Source of the DNA: Albizia julibrissin
Lineage: Eukaryota; Streptophyta; Magnoliopsida; Fabales; Fabaceae
DNA: 64,000 bases
Direction: 5' to 3'
Assembly: GCA_037074505.1 (NCBI GenBank)
Contig: CM073480.1
Span: forward strand, 19,036,501 to 19,100,500
In this document: positions 1 through 11,154 of the stretch, one piece after another
How positions within the stretch are numbered: the stretch's first letter is position 1
Layout of the letters: each line of letters starts with the position of its first letter
Notes under the pieces: model-generated
What the model saw: only the letters and a program-made list of their open reading frames with translations
The model's database searches: none
Told to the model about the DNA's origin: nothing
Position numbers and translations under genes: made by a program

Positions 1-2040
1 ACACCGAATTTGAAACATTTATTCCAAACACCAAATGGAAAGAACACCATCAATTACCAACAATCTACTTTCTAACATCATTCTATAACAAAGACTTTCA
101 AGTTTTTATCTTTAAATGGAATTTAAATCATAATCAACCCAAAATAGAATTCAAATTCTTCACCACTGTTAAAATACTATAAGCACACATATACAAATGA
201 GCCTCTTGCCCAAGATTAGCTCATACAACAAACACCCAAATTCATAAACTATAGACAAATATGATATTAATTCCCTAGCAATAATAAAATCTCTTAAGAT
301 TTTAAAACAACCAGTTTTTCAACAAACTTATCATCAAGATCATTATCCTTTGCAAATAAACACTCCTGATTTAATAATTTCAATCCGTAGCAACTATAAA
401 GGAAAAGAAAGGATCCAAGTATATCACACACATCAAGGATGACGAAGAATGAAAGAGTGAGAAGTTAAACTCACAGTTGCATCAACTAAATAGTCATATG
501 TTTGCTTATTATTTTCTTGCAACCTAGAGTTTTCGAGATCGCTTGCTCATTTGATTAGATTAAGAGCATCTTACCCTGATTTTCCTATCAAGAAAAAACA
601 TCTTGATAATGCTGTTGAATTTACTTCCAAGATTTTAATGAATATTGTTTGTCCCTTGGAATTGATGTTAAACATTTGCGCTACGTAATAAAGTGATAAG
701 TAAAGATCGTTCAGATAAATATTTGTATAACAAATTGGTCAAACAAGGGACTTAGTGAATTCAATTAAGTTGAGTTAAAACAAAGTTTTGATGTGAAATG
801 AGAATTTTGAAAACTATTTCTAAAACTAGGATTATTTATTCCCTTTGTACTTCATAAAACCTGATTAATTTCCTCTCCAATGGTATTATAATGAGTATAT
901 GTGTTATTCTAAGGTTCAAACTCACTTGTCGAAGCTCTTTCAAGTCAAAATCAAGTTTATATTTTTATTAAAATGCACAATCTCTTGCTACAACTAATGA
1001 AAATCCACTTTAACAACATTAATATGACAATGCAAGGTTAGTAAATATATCTCTATTTTACTAACAAATCATCCATTTATCAAGTAAACTTCAAGTCAAG
1101 CATGATTTTAACCAAGTTCTACACAAAGATTAGCTCTCTCAAGTCAAACCCAAGTGAACAAATCAATATAAATGGTGGCTAAGAAAAGGATAAAATCAAC
1201 ACATATATATCATTAACAACCAAAAGAGAGGAATATTCAAGTCTTAATCGATACAAAGTTCAAAATAATCCTAGAATGAAAATTTTAGCTACTTATGTTT
1301 AGCAAATAACCACAAATACACTCAATGGCTACCACCATATCAGAAAAATGAAGAAAGAAAACGGAATCAACAAAACCAGGGGAAATGAGTTTGAATCTCT
1401 TCAAATCTTCAATCTCCACTTGAATCTCCTTTAAGAAAACCAAACCCTAGCAAAGGAGAAGCTCCCAAATTGCCCTAAAAGTCAATAATGATGCTGCTAC
1501 CTGTGAATTTTAGTATTTAAAGTCCTATAATTAGTTTTGACCTCAAAATGCACAGTTTCATTTTATATCATTGGCTACAGTCAAGAAAAGCCTTAAGTGT
1601 GGCCAAGCGCTTTCTGTCTCAATTTATGGCTGAGGCTAATAACTTTTTGCCTGTGCCTTTGGCTGATGCCAAAAACTTTTTGTCTTGTTTTTGGCTAAGG
1701 CTAGAGAATACTTTGGCTGCGAGAACTCCTCTTCTTCTTTTCTCATCTTTTCTTTATTCTATCATGGTGTTTTGACTTTCTAAGCTCCTTTCCAACTTCT
1801 TAGTCATTGATTTATGCTTTAAATGGCTTTACATGCGGCTCAAATGATAAACTATCATCATAAGAAGTCTATAAAAACCAAAGTTGATGAAATATGGAAA
1901 AATATTCACATTTAAACCAAGAATTCTATCTCTTCATCTCAAATATCAACTAAGCACATTTATCTTGCATATGTATCCCTAAATATATATGAATTCACCA
2001 AAAAGTCTGAGAAATTAAAGTCAAGTTTGCTAAAATGACA
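1..2040 (-). mobile_element. Probable LTR/leader of a minus-strand retroelement, cut by the window edge
   Basis: No gene is visible here. Read on the minus strand, the right edge at 2040 begins TGTCATTTTAGCAAAC, an LTR-like TG start. It abuts copia integrase sequence that resumes at about 2041, so an insertion is the simplest explanation. The minus strand reads like a long LTR plus leader, with a TTTAAATA stretch near 1513-1520. Positions 1597-1720 hold several imperfect copies of a TTTGGCTGAGGCTAAT-like motif about 40-50 bases apart. The other end lies outside the window, so element type and target duplication cannot be checked. The small plus-strand ORF at 1548-1775 is composed of those repeats and is not a gene. 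Confidence 0.4.
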
Positions 2041-2268
2041 TGAATTTCACGAGGTTAACAAACATCCTGTAGCTCATATTCTTACACAAAATGGACTTGT
2101 AAAATCATTGGTTAAACAATTGCAATTACTTGCAAGACCTTTACTTATGAGATCTAATCTCCCAATTTCCACTTGAGGCCATGCCATCTTAGGATTTTTA
2201 GGTGTACAGTATATGTGCAATAGCACCATCACAACACAACAAAATGGGTCTTCAAAGAAAGATGGAAA
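2041..2268 (+). pseudogene. Copia integrase fragment (segment A)
   Basis: From about 2056 the plus strand reads HPVAHILTQNGLVKSLVKQL, then LARPLLMRSNLPIST, a TGA stop, and GHAIL. This is typical of the integrase region of plant copia elements that carry an HPVAH-TQNG motif. Further right (about 2205-2268), after a frame change, it reads APSQHNKMGLQRKMEIY. It ends at 2268 where a solo LTR begins. Stops and frame changes make it a remnant. Confidence 0.75.
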
Positions 2269-3699
2269 TGTAACATCCCAAATTTTGAGACTAGAGGCTT
2301 AAGAGTAAGCCTACAACAAGTGGACTGCTATGCCTCGGTTTAGCAATTGTCCTAGCAAGGTCTAATTTTATCCCTTAAAAATTTATTATACTTTGGTGGC
2401 AATATGGGGAGTAAAATGGTGGATTAAAGAGCACATTAAGTGACAAAAAAAAGAAATTAGAGGTCACACACACAACATAGTTATTTGGAATACAAATAAG
2501 TGTTGCTGCCAGTGTGTTCCCTGTGTGGCAATCATGATTGTGTGATATTTTTCATTAGGCAAATGATGTCCAAATATTTTGAAAATTTTCAGAATTAAAG
2601 AATACTTATCAAGATTTATTTTGATAGGTTATTTAAAGAATTTTGAGCTGTACACAAGGAGTTATGTATTTTTGAATTTAGCCCAGTAAAATTGGTGATT
2701 TTCAGTGTCAGTGTCAAAAAACAATAATTCTGGGAATGTTAAGCTTCTATTTGGTGAAATAATATATTTTTCCTTAAAAATATACTTAATAAGGGTTACA
2801 TAGCCTTTTGAATTTGACCTCTGTACAATTAGTTATGAATTTTCAAAGTTTGATAAAAATTCTGCCCGGTTTTCAGCAAGGGAGAAAATGAAAATAAATG
2901 TATGGGTAAAATGGTCATTTGACCAATAAAGTAAGATGGAATTATTTTTCTCTTCAATTGGCCAATAATTTAGGTCAAAATGAAGGAAAAGGAGGGAGCT
3001 AATTTACTTGGTTCAAAATAATTCAAGAGGGATTAATTGTAGCCAAGTAAAAACAATACATGTTGGCTTGTATTAAACAATATTATTTCCAAAAACAAGA
3101 TGATATTTTTATAACATCATCATCATCTTTCCTATGCTATATTTCGTATGACATGGGATAAAGCAAGAGGGAATATATATTAGTTATTGAATATGACTTG
3201 TGGAGACAATTTGACCAAGGCATAAAGAGATGATCACTTTGGTCAACAATTGCAACTAAAAGTGATATGTTGGGAATGGCTTATTCAAGAAGCCATATTC
3301 CTTTTGCTTCTCCATTTATTTCGGTCAAAATGGAAGAGGAAGGGAAAGAAAAATACTTGGCCATAATTAATTCAAGAAGGGAATTTGTTGGCCAAGTAAA
3401 ATGAGCACATGACTAATGGTCATTAAATAATTAATAATATAGCAAAAAGCATGAGGTGAGATATTATGAAGATTTCATTATCTCCTCCTCCTTTTATCAT
3501 TTTTATTGAAGCAATAGAACTAGAGAAAGAAGAGAGTTTGAAACACTTAAAGAGAACAAGAAGAGATCTTAGGGTTCAAGAGGCCAAAATTCAAGGTAAG
3601 AGCTTGAAATCAAAGTGTTTTTACCTTCTAATATACCTAAAACCTCTTATAATCCCTTCTCCACCTTGAATATCATGTTTATCAAGAGAAAAATCAAGA

Positions 3700-3702
<3 letters not shown>

Positions 3703-3742
<40 letters not shown>
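3703..3742. repeat. (GA)n microsatellite
   Basis: About 20 uninterrupted GA units in the transcribed-leader part of the solo LTR. A related LTR at 29093 has a shorter GA tract in a comparable place. Confidence 0.95.
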
Positions 3743-3744
<2 letters not shown>

Positions 3745-4871
3745 GGACAGCCAAGAGAGGGAAGGAAGAGGAATCAAAGGTAAACTCAAGAACCTTGTTC
3801 CTCTTGTTGATTCTTGATGGTTGATGTTGTTCTTGGTTTGATTTGTGAATGTTTTAGCTTGGTTTGTGATTTGGAAAGCTCAAACCCTAAGGGGAGGTGC
3901 TACCTAATTTTATATTAATCATGTTTAAAAGGTGTTTAAGAGGTTAAACAAGTGATTAGAGGTGAAAGGAAGGTGATTAATGGAATGGAATCAAGAAACT
4001 CCAATTTTCCCAATTTCTTGTAATTTTCGTCCAGGGCTGTTTTCACTGTGTTGGATAGGATTTTGTTTTTTTTATGATTCCATTGGGTTTAGAATGAAAA
4101 ATTGTGTAGGGTACAAGTATAATATGGAGTATAAAGGTCCTAAAATGTGAAATGACACAAATACCCTTAAAACCCTAAGTTAGGGGCTGCCAAGGTTAAT
4201 TTCATAATTTGGGCTTGAATTTGACCAATATGTGGTCAAATATGGATTATACATATAAAATTGTATAGGATTAGCTAATGTCATAATTTTTGGTAAAGTA
4301 CAGTTGGACTGGGTACAAAGGGACTTAGACCAGGTCCCCAGAGGTATTTTGGTCATTTAGTGTTGTTGAGTCAAGAGGTATTTGACCAATCTGAGGTCAA
4401 AGGGCACATTCCAGGTAGTAACACTTTCTTTCATGCACTATGTGATTATCTATATGCTTTGAGTATGCCATCTTTTGTAGCATGAGCACAGTACTTAGGG
4501 CACATTAGCCTAACTGTGATCTAGGATCCAGCGATGGTGCACGTGAATAAGCCAAGGTCTAAACTGTCGTTTGGCCTTTGATAGTATACACACACACGAG
4601 TTATCATCTTACACAACATGATGCATGACATGTTTGTTTTCACATTGTATATGTTTGATTGTATGTTACTACTAAGATTCTTCGAATCTCACCCTTTCCA
4701 TAAACATGTAAAGTTTCCAACAGCAAGCAACGACTCGAAAGGCAAAATGGTAATTTCTGGCAACAGAAGGTTCCGACCCCATATAGGAGAGGCAATTGGT
4801 TATCTAAAGACCTTTAATTTGTTTAAGGTATGTAATTATTCTGTACACCCATATGGGGAATTTTTGTATAT

Positions 4872-5559
4872 CACTACAAAAAAATAGTGGATTAGCGACG
4901 GAATGTTTTCCGTCAATAGAAAGATCATTACTAATTGATTAGTGACAGAATTTTAAATTCCGTCGCTAATTAGAGACGGAAAATTCCATCGCTAAATTCC
5001 GTCTCTAATTAGAGATGAAAATAACTAATTATAAAATTTTCATTTTATTTTTATATTATATATTATTAAAAATTCAAATATATTATAATTATAATTTTAA
5101 TTTCAAAAATAAATATGAATTAATATTTTTATTTATTTATTTTAATATTATATTATAAATTTAAAATTTAAATTATTTAAAAAATTTATAATTTTGAAAA
5201 AAAATCTAATTATTGAAAAATTAGCTATTAGAGATGGAAATTAGCGAAGGAAATTCCGCCCTAATTTAGTGACGGAAAAATTCCGTCTCCGAATTCTATT
5301 GCTAATTTTTAATTATGGAAATTAGTGACAAAATTTAGCGACGCAATTGTCACTAATTTAGTTACGGGAAAATCCCTTCGCTAATTTTTAATGACGGAAT
5401 TAGTGACGGAATTTAGCGACAGAATTAATCCATCACAAATTTAGTGACGGAAAAATTTCGTCTCTAAATTCTGTCGCTAATTTTAGTGACATAATTTGTG
5501 AGGGATTAGGGACAGATTAGTGACGGAATGAAATTCAGTCGCTAATTTTTTTTGTAGTG
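4872..5559. mobile_element. Non-autonomous CACTA element (688 bp)
   Basis: The ends are CACTACAAAAAAA and its inverted copy TTTTTTTGTAGTG, with an exact 3-bp duplication TAT at 4869-4871 and 5560-5562. The element is filled with direct and inverted copies of a TTAGCGACGGAA-type subterminal repeat on both sides of an AT-rich core (about 5040-5220). These would be transposase-binding repeats by analogy with known CACTA elements. There is no transposase ORF, so movement would need a helper. Confidence 0.9.
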
Positions 5560-5671
5560 TATGAACAAGCACATTGTATCAATAATATCAGCATTTTTAT
5601 GTGCTTAATGAATGAACTACGCAATTGCTACTCTGAGTAATATCAATAATAAAGCAAGGTCTTATAGGAAA

Positions 5672-5831
5672 TATATGTTAGGTATGAATCTCTATCAATC
5701 ATAACATATTTAGAACAATCTAGAGGAGATTTATTTACAACACAATTTACCCATTGTCATTTTGATGAATTACTTTTCCCCATATTATGGGGAGAATCAT
5801 TTTTAGGTGTGCAGAATATTTGCCGTTTTTT
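5672..5831 (+). pseudogene. Copia integrase C-terminal fragment (segment B)
   Basis: A continuous plus-strand frame reads ESLSIITYLEQSRGDLFTTQ and then FTHCHFDELLFPILWGE. This corresponds to the stretch between integrase and reverse transcriptase in the same copia type as segment A. It follows directly from segment A if the solo LTR is removed. It ends near 5831 where gypsy LTR sequence begins. The spacer that should lead to the RT in segment C is missing, so a deletion accompanied the gypsy insertion. Confidence 0.75.
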
Positions 5832-6821
5832 GTCAGTAGCAACATGCTTACAACATATAGAATGTAAAAATAGATATGCAATGTCATGTCATGTAAGATG
5901 GTCAAACGATGTATGTACACTTGACAAGGTCAAACTACATGTTTGCCCTTGGTCGACTTGGCGCTCCTGTTGGGTCCCTGACCACAACATGAAAAATGAG
6001 TATGTCTAGGACACTAGCTCATGTTATAGTGAATGACATAATCAACATTTAGTAATCACATAGTATACGTAAGAAGAACTTACTACCTGAAACTTTTTCA
6101 AAATTCTGTGTTTGTCCTACTCTCGGATTTCGGCTCGACCTATGTCTAATTCCTATCAACATTAAAGTTACAAGTAACTGGTTATTACTTGTAGCATTAC
6201 TACTTTTAAATTGTATGCTGCTAGTTATTTAATGTAATGCTGCTAGTTATTTAATGTAGTTACAACAATTTATGCACAATACTATTTTGCACAGTGCAGT
6301 TTCACTGTTTTCCAAAAACTGACAGCTTGGTCAGCCAAATTTAGAAATTCATAATTAATTCTAAAAATATTCAATTTGACTGATTCCAAAGCCAAAATGA
6401 AGCTCTTGTAATATAATTTTGATGAAAAATAATTAGGTTTTCTCAATGTAATCATATAATTCCCAGTAATTCATCAAATATCATTGGTCCAGATTGCATT
6501 CCAGAAAACAGGGCATAACTTCAAAAATTCATATCTCTCAATATATTTGTCCAAAAATTATAAAATACCTATCAAATTAAAGATCTATATCTATACTTTA
6601 GTTCTAAAAAGTTACAGAATTTTTTTGGATGAGGTTTAGTCTATGAAAAAACATGCACAATGTAACTGTTCCAGACAGGGCAGAACCAACATATGTACAC
6701 ACCAACTTCTTAAATTTCCAAATTGGCATACAAATATCCAAAAATCATGAACACTTGCATACCTACACAATTTTCCCTTTTAAAGCCAATTGAATCATCA
6801 AAATTTCCAAATTCCTACTCC
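5832..6821 (-). repeat. Truncated 3' LTR of the gypsy element
   Basis: It matches about 13962-14931 almost base for base. Differences include a tandem GCTGCTAGTTATTTAATGTA (present twice at 6209-6258, once in the other copy). Both LTR termini are missing: it begins at TCAGTAGCAAC inside the hairpin region and ends at CCTACTCC, where gag sequence is fused. The small plus-strand ORF at 5809-6009 is not a gene. Confidence 0.8.
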
Positions 6822-7750
6822 AATCATGTGTCAAGGAAAACACTTTGCCTTGCACTTGTTGTCTCCACTCTTTAGGCTCTTGTCGCTGTCTACAATCCCT
6901 GGTAAAATGCCTTGACTTGTTACAGTTGTAGCAAACAATCTGTGTGGTTGTTGTCATTTCTTGTTTCGCTTATGTGCATGTTTAACCAAGATGAAGAGGA
7001 TTTCCATAATATTTACAGGTTCTAGTCCCAGTGGGTCTTTGATTACCTCGGCTATTAGACTAGTTGGGCTTCTTATTATTGCCACTCAGAGGACCACTCG
7101 GATATTGGTGCTTTTAGGAAAAATTTCCACTACCTGATGTATTCTTGCTACCAGTGCTTTTTATGTGTATGCAGTTCCATCAGATTATATTCTGTTATTC
7201 GGCACTCATCAACAGCCTTGTTAAATTTTTTAAAGTGTCGAGAAACAAATTTTTCTTTCAACTCTGGCTTCAATCCCCTTATCATCATATCCGAACTCCA
7301 TCGTTCATCATCACAAACATTTAAATAGGAAGAGTATATGGATAGACGTGTGTATCTGGCCAAGTAGTCATCTAAGCTTTCCTTGTCACCTTGTTGAATA
7401 GTAAGGAATTCAGTTTCTTTAGCTAGTCTCACTGATCGGGGAAAATATTTATCATTAAACTTCTCTTGGAATGCTTCCCATGTCAAGGGAATGTTTCATG
7501 CTTGTAAAATTGCTTCAGTGCTTTCCTAACATCGATTAGCTTCACCCTCCAGCTTATAAATTACTAGAAGGATTTTTACGTCGTCTGGGCACTCTAAAAT
7601 TCTAAAGATTTTCTCTAAACGAGATAGCTAGTTCTTCGCATCTTCAGGATCAAACTTTCTTGTAAATATGGTCGGCTGATGTTAATTCATTTTGGTCACC
7701 CAGGTTTGCATACTCTCAGCTTCAACAATCGGGTTCTCTAGAATCTCAGG
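6822..7750 (-). pseudogene. Gypsy gag, middle and C-terminal part
   Basis: On the minus strand, 7486-7148 is an open stretch of 112 codons with the plant retrotransposon gag core: TWEAFQEKFNDKYFPRSVRL, EFLTIQQGDKESLDDYLARY, then LNVCDDERW and IRGLKPELKEKF. Upstream to about 7750 the frame continues with stops, including KLEGEANRC. Downstream, 6957-6822 encodes a zinc knuckle CYNCNKSRHFTRDC (C-x2-C-x4-H-x4-C), which would bind genomic RNA in the particle. Several stops lie between the core and the knuckle. At about 6822 the frame runs straight into LTR sequence, so nothing downstream of gag survives. The N-terminal part of the same gag is at 12311-12544. Confidence 0.85.
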
Positions 7751-7752
7751 TA

Positions 7753-10700
7753 TGTTAGATATGATTAGTTTTGATGATGTCAAATATAGATATAAGATAT
7801 TAAGAGCAAAAAGTTTGCATAATGTATTAATCTCCAATATTAACTAACTACTATATTTAATGTTGTATATCTTATAGATTAGTCAAAGAGATTGGAGAAA
7901 GAAGAGTTTGAAGAATTAATGGGAATATCAAGATTCAAGCTCCTAGAAGAAATACTGGATGTTTCTATGCTCATACGGGAATTTAAGTGGTACTGTAGCA
8001 GTTGGTATTGTTTGGCCTGTAGCGTTTCACTGTAGCAGTTAGACACTGTAGCAACTAGGTACTGTAGCAGCGAGAAGACTGTAGCACTCGAGTTTAAATA
8101 GTAGAACTCGAGTTCTGCATTGTAGCACTCGAGTTCAGGAAGTTCTCTATGAGAGTTTTAGTCAGAAATGATCTCCGGATGTATCCCAAGTTGTGCACTC
8201 GAGTTGGCCATGTAAAAATCGAGTTGGCACTGTTCACAACTGCAAAAATGGGCTAGAACTCGAGTTTGGGGATCAGAACTCGAGTTTGGTATGAACAAAA
8301 GTGTACTCTGTTCATCCCTGTTTTACGTTCAGTTTGGGTGAGCTTTAGTAATTCAATTATATCTTCCAAACCACAGCTCTGATTGAGATGAAACCAGTGG
8401 CATATGAAACTACACTCACAATGCGTCCTTTTGAAACTATAAGCAACATCAAAGCATCTCAAATGAGGCAGATATGGATGTTTGAAGTTGAAATTCAAAT
8501 CACTGTCATATTGAGGAACAATTTTCGTATTTTGGACATATCTCTAAAACTGTAGGTCCAAATAAGTTCAGAATGGTGCCATATGAAAGTACACTTAAAG
8601 AGCTTTCCATGAATATATAATATGTCAAATTTGAAGTCATATTAAATTTGGTATGGCTTCTGGAAGTGGATGCTCAGAAATACATACGTTGTCTACACTC
8701 ATTGGATCATAACTTGGAGAATACAATGAATTTGGAGTTGATTCCTTTTGCATTGGAATATAGATGATGAGATCTTTCTAATGATCAACAGTTTATCATA
8801 CTTAGAGTAAAAAATGAATTGATCATATTTTGAGTCCACTATTCAGACACCGGCAAGATATTCCAGATGCAATCGAGTCATGTGAGTTCTGAAGTGAGAC
8901 TTTATTCCAGGGATGTACCAAGATCAGTTGATATGAAGTGTACTCGATTTTGGAGGCAATCACTCGAGTTCCGTAACAAACTTGCACTCGAGTCATAGAA
9001 TTTTTGAGAAGAGAGTTTATGTCTGAGAGAATTAAAGCCGTGAAGTATGAGAGTAGCACTCGAGTTCCCAACAACGCACTCGAGTTCTTATTGCTTCTGC
9101 ACTCGAGCTGTGAGAGTTCTTCATTGAAATTTTATACTCGAGAGGTTTGAAGCTATAAGTAGATGAGGAGCACTCGAGTTCTTAGTAACACACTCGAGTT
9201 ATGTACGATGTTGCACTCGAGTTATGAGAGTGTGGCCATGAGAGTTTATACCAGAGAGCCTTAATGCTGTGAAAGAATCGTTGTACTCAAGTCTTCAAAT
9301 AAACACTCGAGTTCTGTATAGCATTAGCACTCGAGTCATGAAATTTTTGATGTAAGAGTTTATGCCCGAGAGATTTACAATTGGGAAGAAATGAGGTACA
9401 CTCGAGTTCTCAATCAACAATGCACACGAAAGCAGCAACGTACTCGAGTTCCTATTTGTGCACTCGAGTTCTCCATCTTACTGCACTCGAGTTTAGAGAG
9501 TAAAGACAAGAGAGTTTATTCCAGAGACGGCCAAATCTTGAAGAGATCACGATGCACTCGAGTTCGTCAGCTAGCACTCAAGTTTTGAGTCATTTTGCAC
9601 TCGAGTTCCAGAAGTGCATTCTAACTAGTTCATGTCCGAGACTACCTGGAGATGTTGAAACAGCTATGTGCACTTGAGTTTCATAATGAGAACTCGAGTT
9701 TGGCAGACGCATAAGCAAAATGATTTCCAGCGATCAATCCGAACATGCTTAAATGATATCCAATGATTATGCTTTCACTTGTTGTAACTCTTAAACTTGA
9801 TTTAATGATTGTTCCAAGTGTAAGACAGGTTTGCAATATTCGGATAGACAAAACGCATAAAGAAGCCAAAAATGATAGACACAATGAAATGGGTAACTGT
9901 CATCTGCACATGGGTCTGACCAACACCAAGTAGCTCTCGTACACTCTGACAGCCCGTAAAGAATTCAAATGCCCACACCTCTCCACAACGGATACATTGC
10001 AACACTCATCTGTGAGAATGCAACGAACGACTAAATCATCAAATACACTCAACGGTCGAACAAAGCAGTGGGACTTTAACGGATGAATGCTTAACAATGG
10101 GAAAATATCTGAATGGGCTCAATGGTAAAATGATTCAACAAACAACTCAACGAACATGCAAACAGAAAGCAACGGTATGAATAATCTGTAAGAAGCACGA
10201 TCAGATTACAACGGGCAAATGTTTTCTCCAATGGTTCTCAACATATCTCCTCTATAAACCGAAGCATTCAAAGAAGAAGGAGAGAGGATGCGACAACGAC
10301 CAAATACCTGAGCAATGAGAACTCAACTTCTAGTATGCTGATATTATAAGTCATCCGCCTCAAATACTCTCTGTTCTTATCAGTTTGCAATATCATGTAT
10401 ATTTGAGTGAGGTAATATTTGTATTGTACTTCAGTGAGCATTTATCTACTCTGTGAGAGAGTTTATAAACACTTCATCTATACTTCTGTATTGATCTCAA
10501 GGTAGAGGGACCTTGAGGGGGTTGATTACCTTACGGGGAAGTTGTAGAGATAATTGCTAGTAAGACTTTCTGCTCGTAAGACTTACAAGGTGCAAGCAGT
10601 AGAGAACATTGCTGCTCGTAAGACTTACAGTGGTGTAAGCAGGAGAGAACGTTGCAGCTCGTAAGACTTGCATGGGTAAGCATAAGAGAAAGGTCTTTGG

Positions 10701-11098
10701 GATTGCATCGCTCAACTTACCGTAAGAGGGAGTGAACCTTACAGTGTGTGAGGAAGAGTAACTCTGTAGTAGGCTACACAAGTGCCCAGTTAAACTTGTG
10801 TGTTGTAGCAGCTTTTCTTGTGCTAGGATAAACAAGAAGATAGTGGATTGAAAATCTCAAGAGGAGACTGGGGACTGGACATAGGTCATCGTGGATTCGA
10901 CCAAACTAGGATAAATCACAGTTTGCATTTTCTCTTCCCTAAGCTTTTACATTTCCAGCATATAAGATTTACACAACTGCTTATGATTTTATACTTCCAT
11001 ATATATTAATTTGATAAGCTGCAAAAAGATTTTAAAATATCATACTTTATTATCGTATACCCAATTCACCCCCTCTTGGGTGTCAGCCAAGTCTAACA
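7753..11098 (+). repeat. Very long 5' LTR of the Sirevirus-like element
   Basis: It starts TGTTAGATATG and ends AGTCTAACA, so the termini form a TGTTAGA/TCTAACA inverted repeat. At about 3.35 kb it is unusually long for a copia LTR. Positions about 8083-9700 carry a dense array of CTCGAG palindromes. Positions 10553-10690 carry a second small repeat, with CTCGTAAGACTTACA-like units three to four times. The last 150 bases hold the conserved end (CGTGGATTCGACC, then AATTCACCCCCTCTTGGGTG). Small ORFs inside it (8253-10835, both strands) are incidental. Confidence 0.75.
8083..9700 (+). repeat. Array of AACTCGAGTT-type palindromes with a ~120-bp higher-order unit
   Basis: I count more than 20 exact CTCGAG sites plus several one-base variants (ACTCAAGT, ACTTGAGT), clustered at 8083-8285 and 8940-9700. 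Most sit in GCACTCGAGTTC. In the second cluster they recur with a GAGAGTTTAT..CCAGAGA motif (near 9011, 9117, 9241, 9356, 9511), giving units of about 105-155 bases with roughly three palindromes each. Everything is inside the copia LTR. In AT-rich DNA of this size less than one CTCGAG would be expected by chance. Confidence 0.85.
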
Positions 11099-11100
11099 TT

Positions 11101-11112
11101 TGTTATCAGAGC
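11101..11112 (+). promoter_or_regulatory. Primer-binding site (initiator Met tRNA) of the Sirevirus-like element
   Basis: TGTTATCAGAGC, two bases after the LTR end, differs at one position from the TGGTATCAGAGC complement of plant initiator Met-tRNA. It marks where minus-strand DNA synthesis would start and fixes the 3' border of the LTR. Confidence 0.8.
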
Positions 11113-11154
11113 TTGGGCTCTTATTTAAAGAACTTAACCGTCTCAAGAGTTATA

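Larger units (their letters stand above)
2269..5666 (+). mobile_element. Solo LTR of a Ty3/gypsy-like element, interrupted by a CACTA element
   Basis: It starts TGTAACATCCCAAATTTTG and ends GGTCTTATA, a CA-to-TA decay of the usual end. It is flanked by an exact GGAAA duplication (2264-2268 and 5667-5671) inside copia integrase. Without the nested CACTA element and its duplication the LTR is about 2.7 kb. It shares features with the other long LTRs here: a leader with a splice-donor-like AAAGGTAAAC near 3777, a GA microsatellite, and an AAGATTC/GAATCTC hairpin at 4674-4690. No internal coding region remains, so it is a product of LTR-LTR recombination. Small ORFs inside it (3466-3824 and 4618-4887) are not genes. 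Confidence 0.75.

Noticed and set aside
3615..3824. ORF of 69 codons with an Arg-Glu repeat
   Set aside because: It is the translation of the (GA)n microsatellite inside a solo LTR.
8083..9700. CRISPR array
   Set aside because: Repeats are short palindromes with unequal spacing inside a plant LTR, with no leader or cas genes.
8083..9700. Centromeric or other tandem satellite
   Set aside because: Units are degenerate, limited to 1.6 kb and bounded by LTR sequence.
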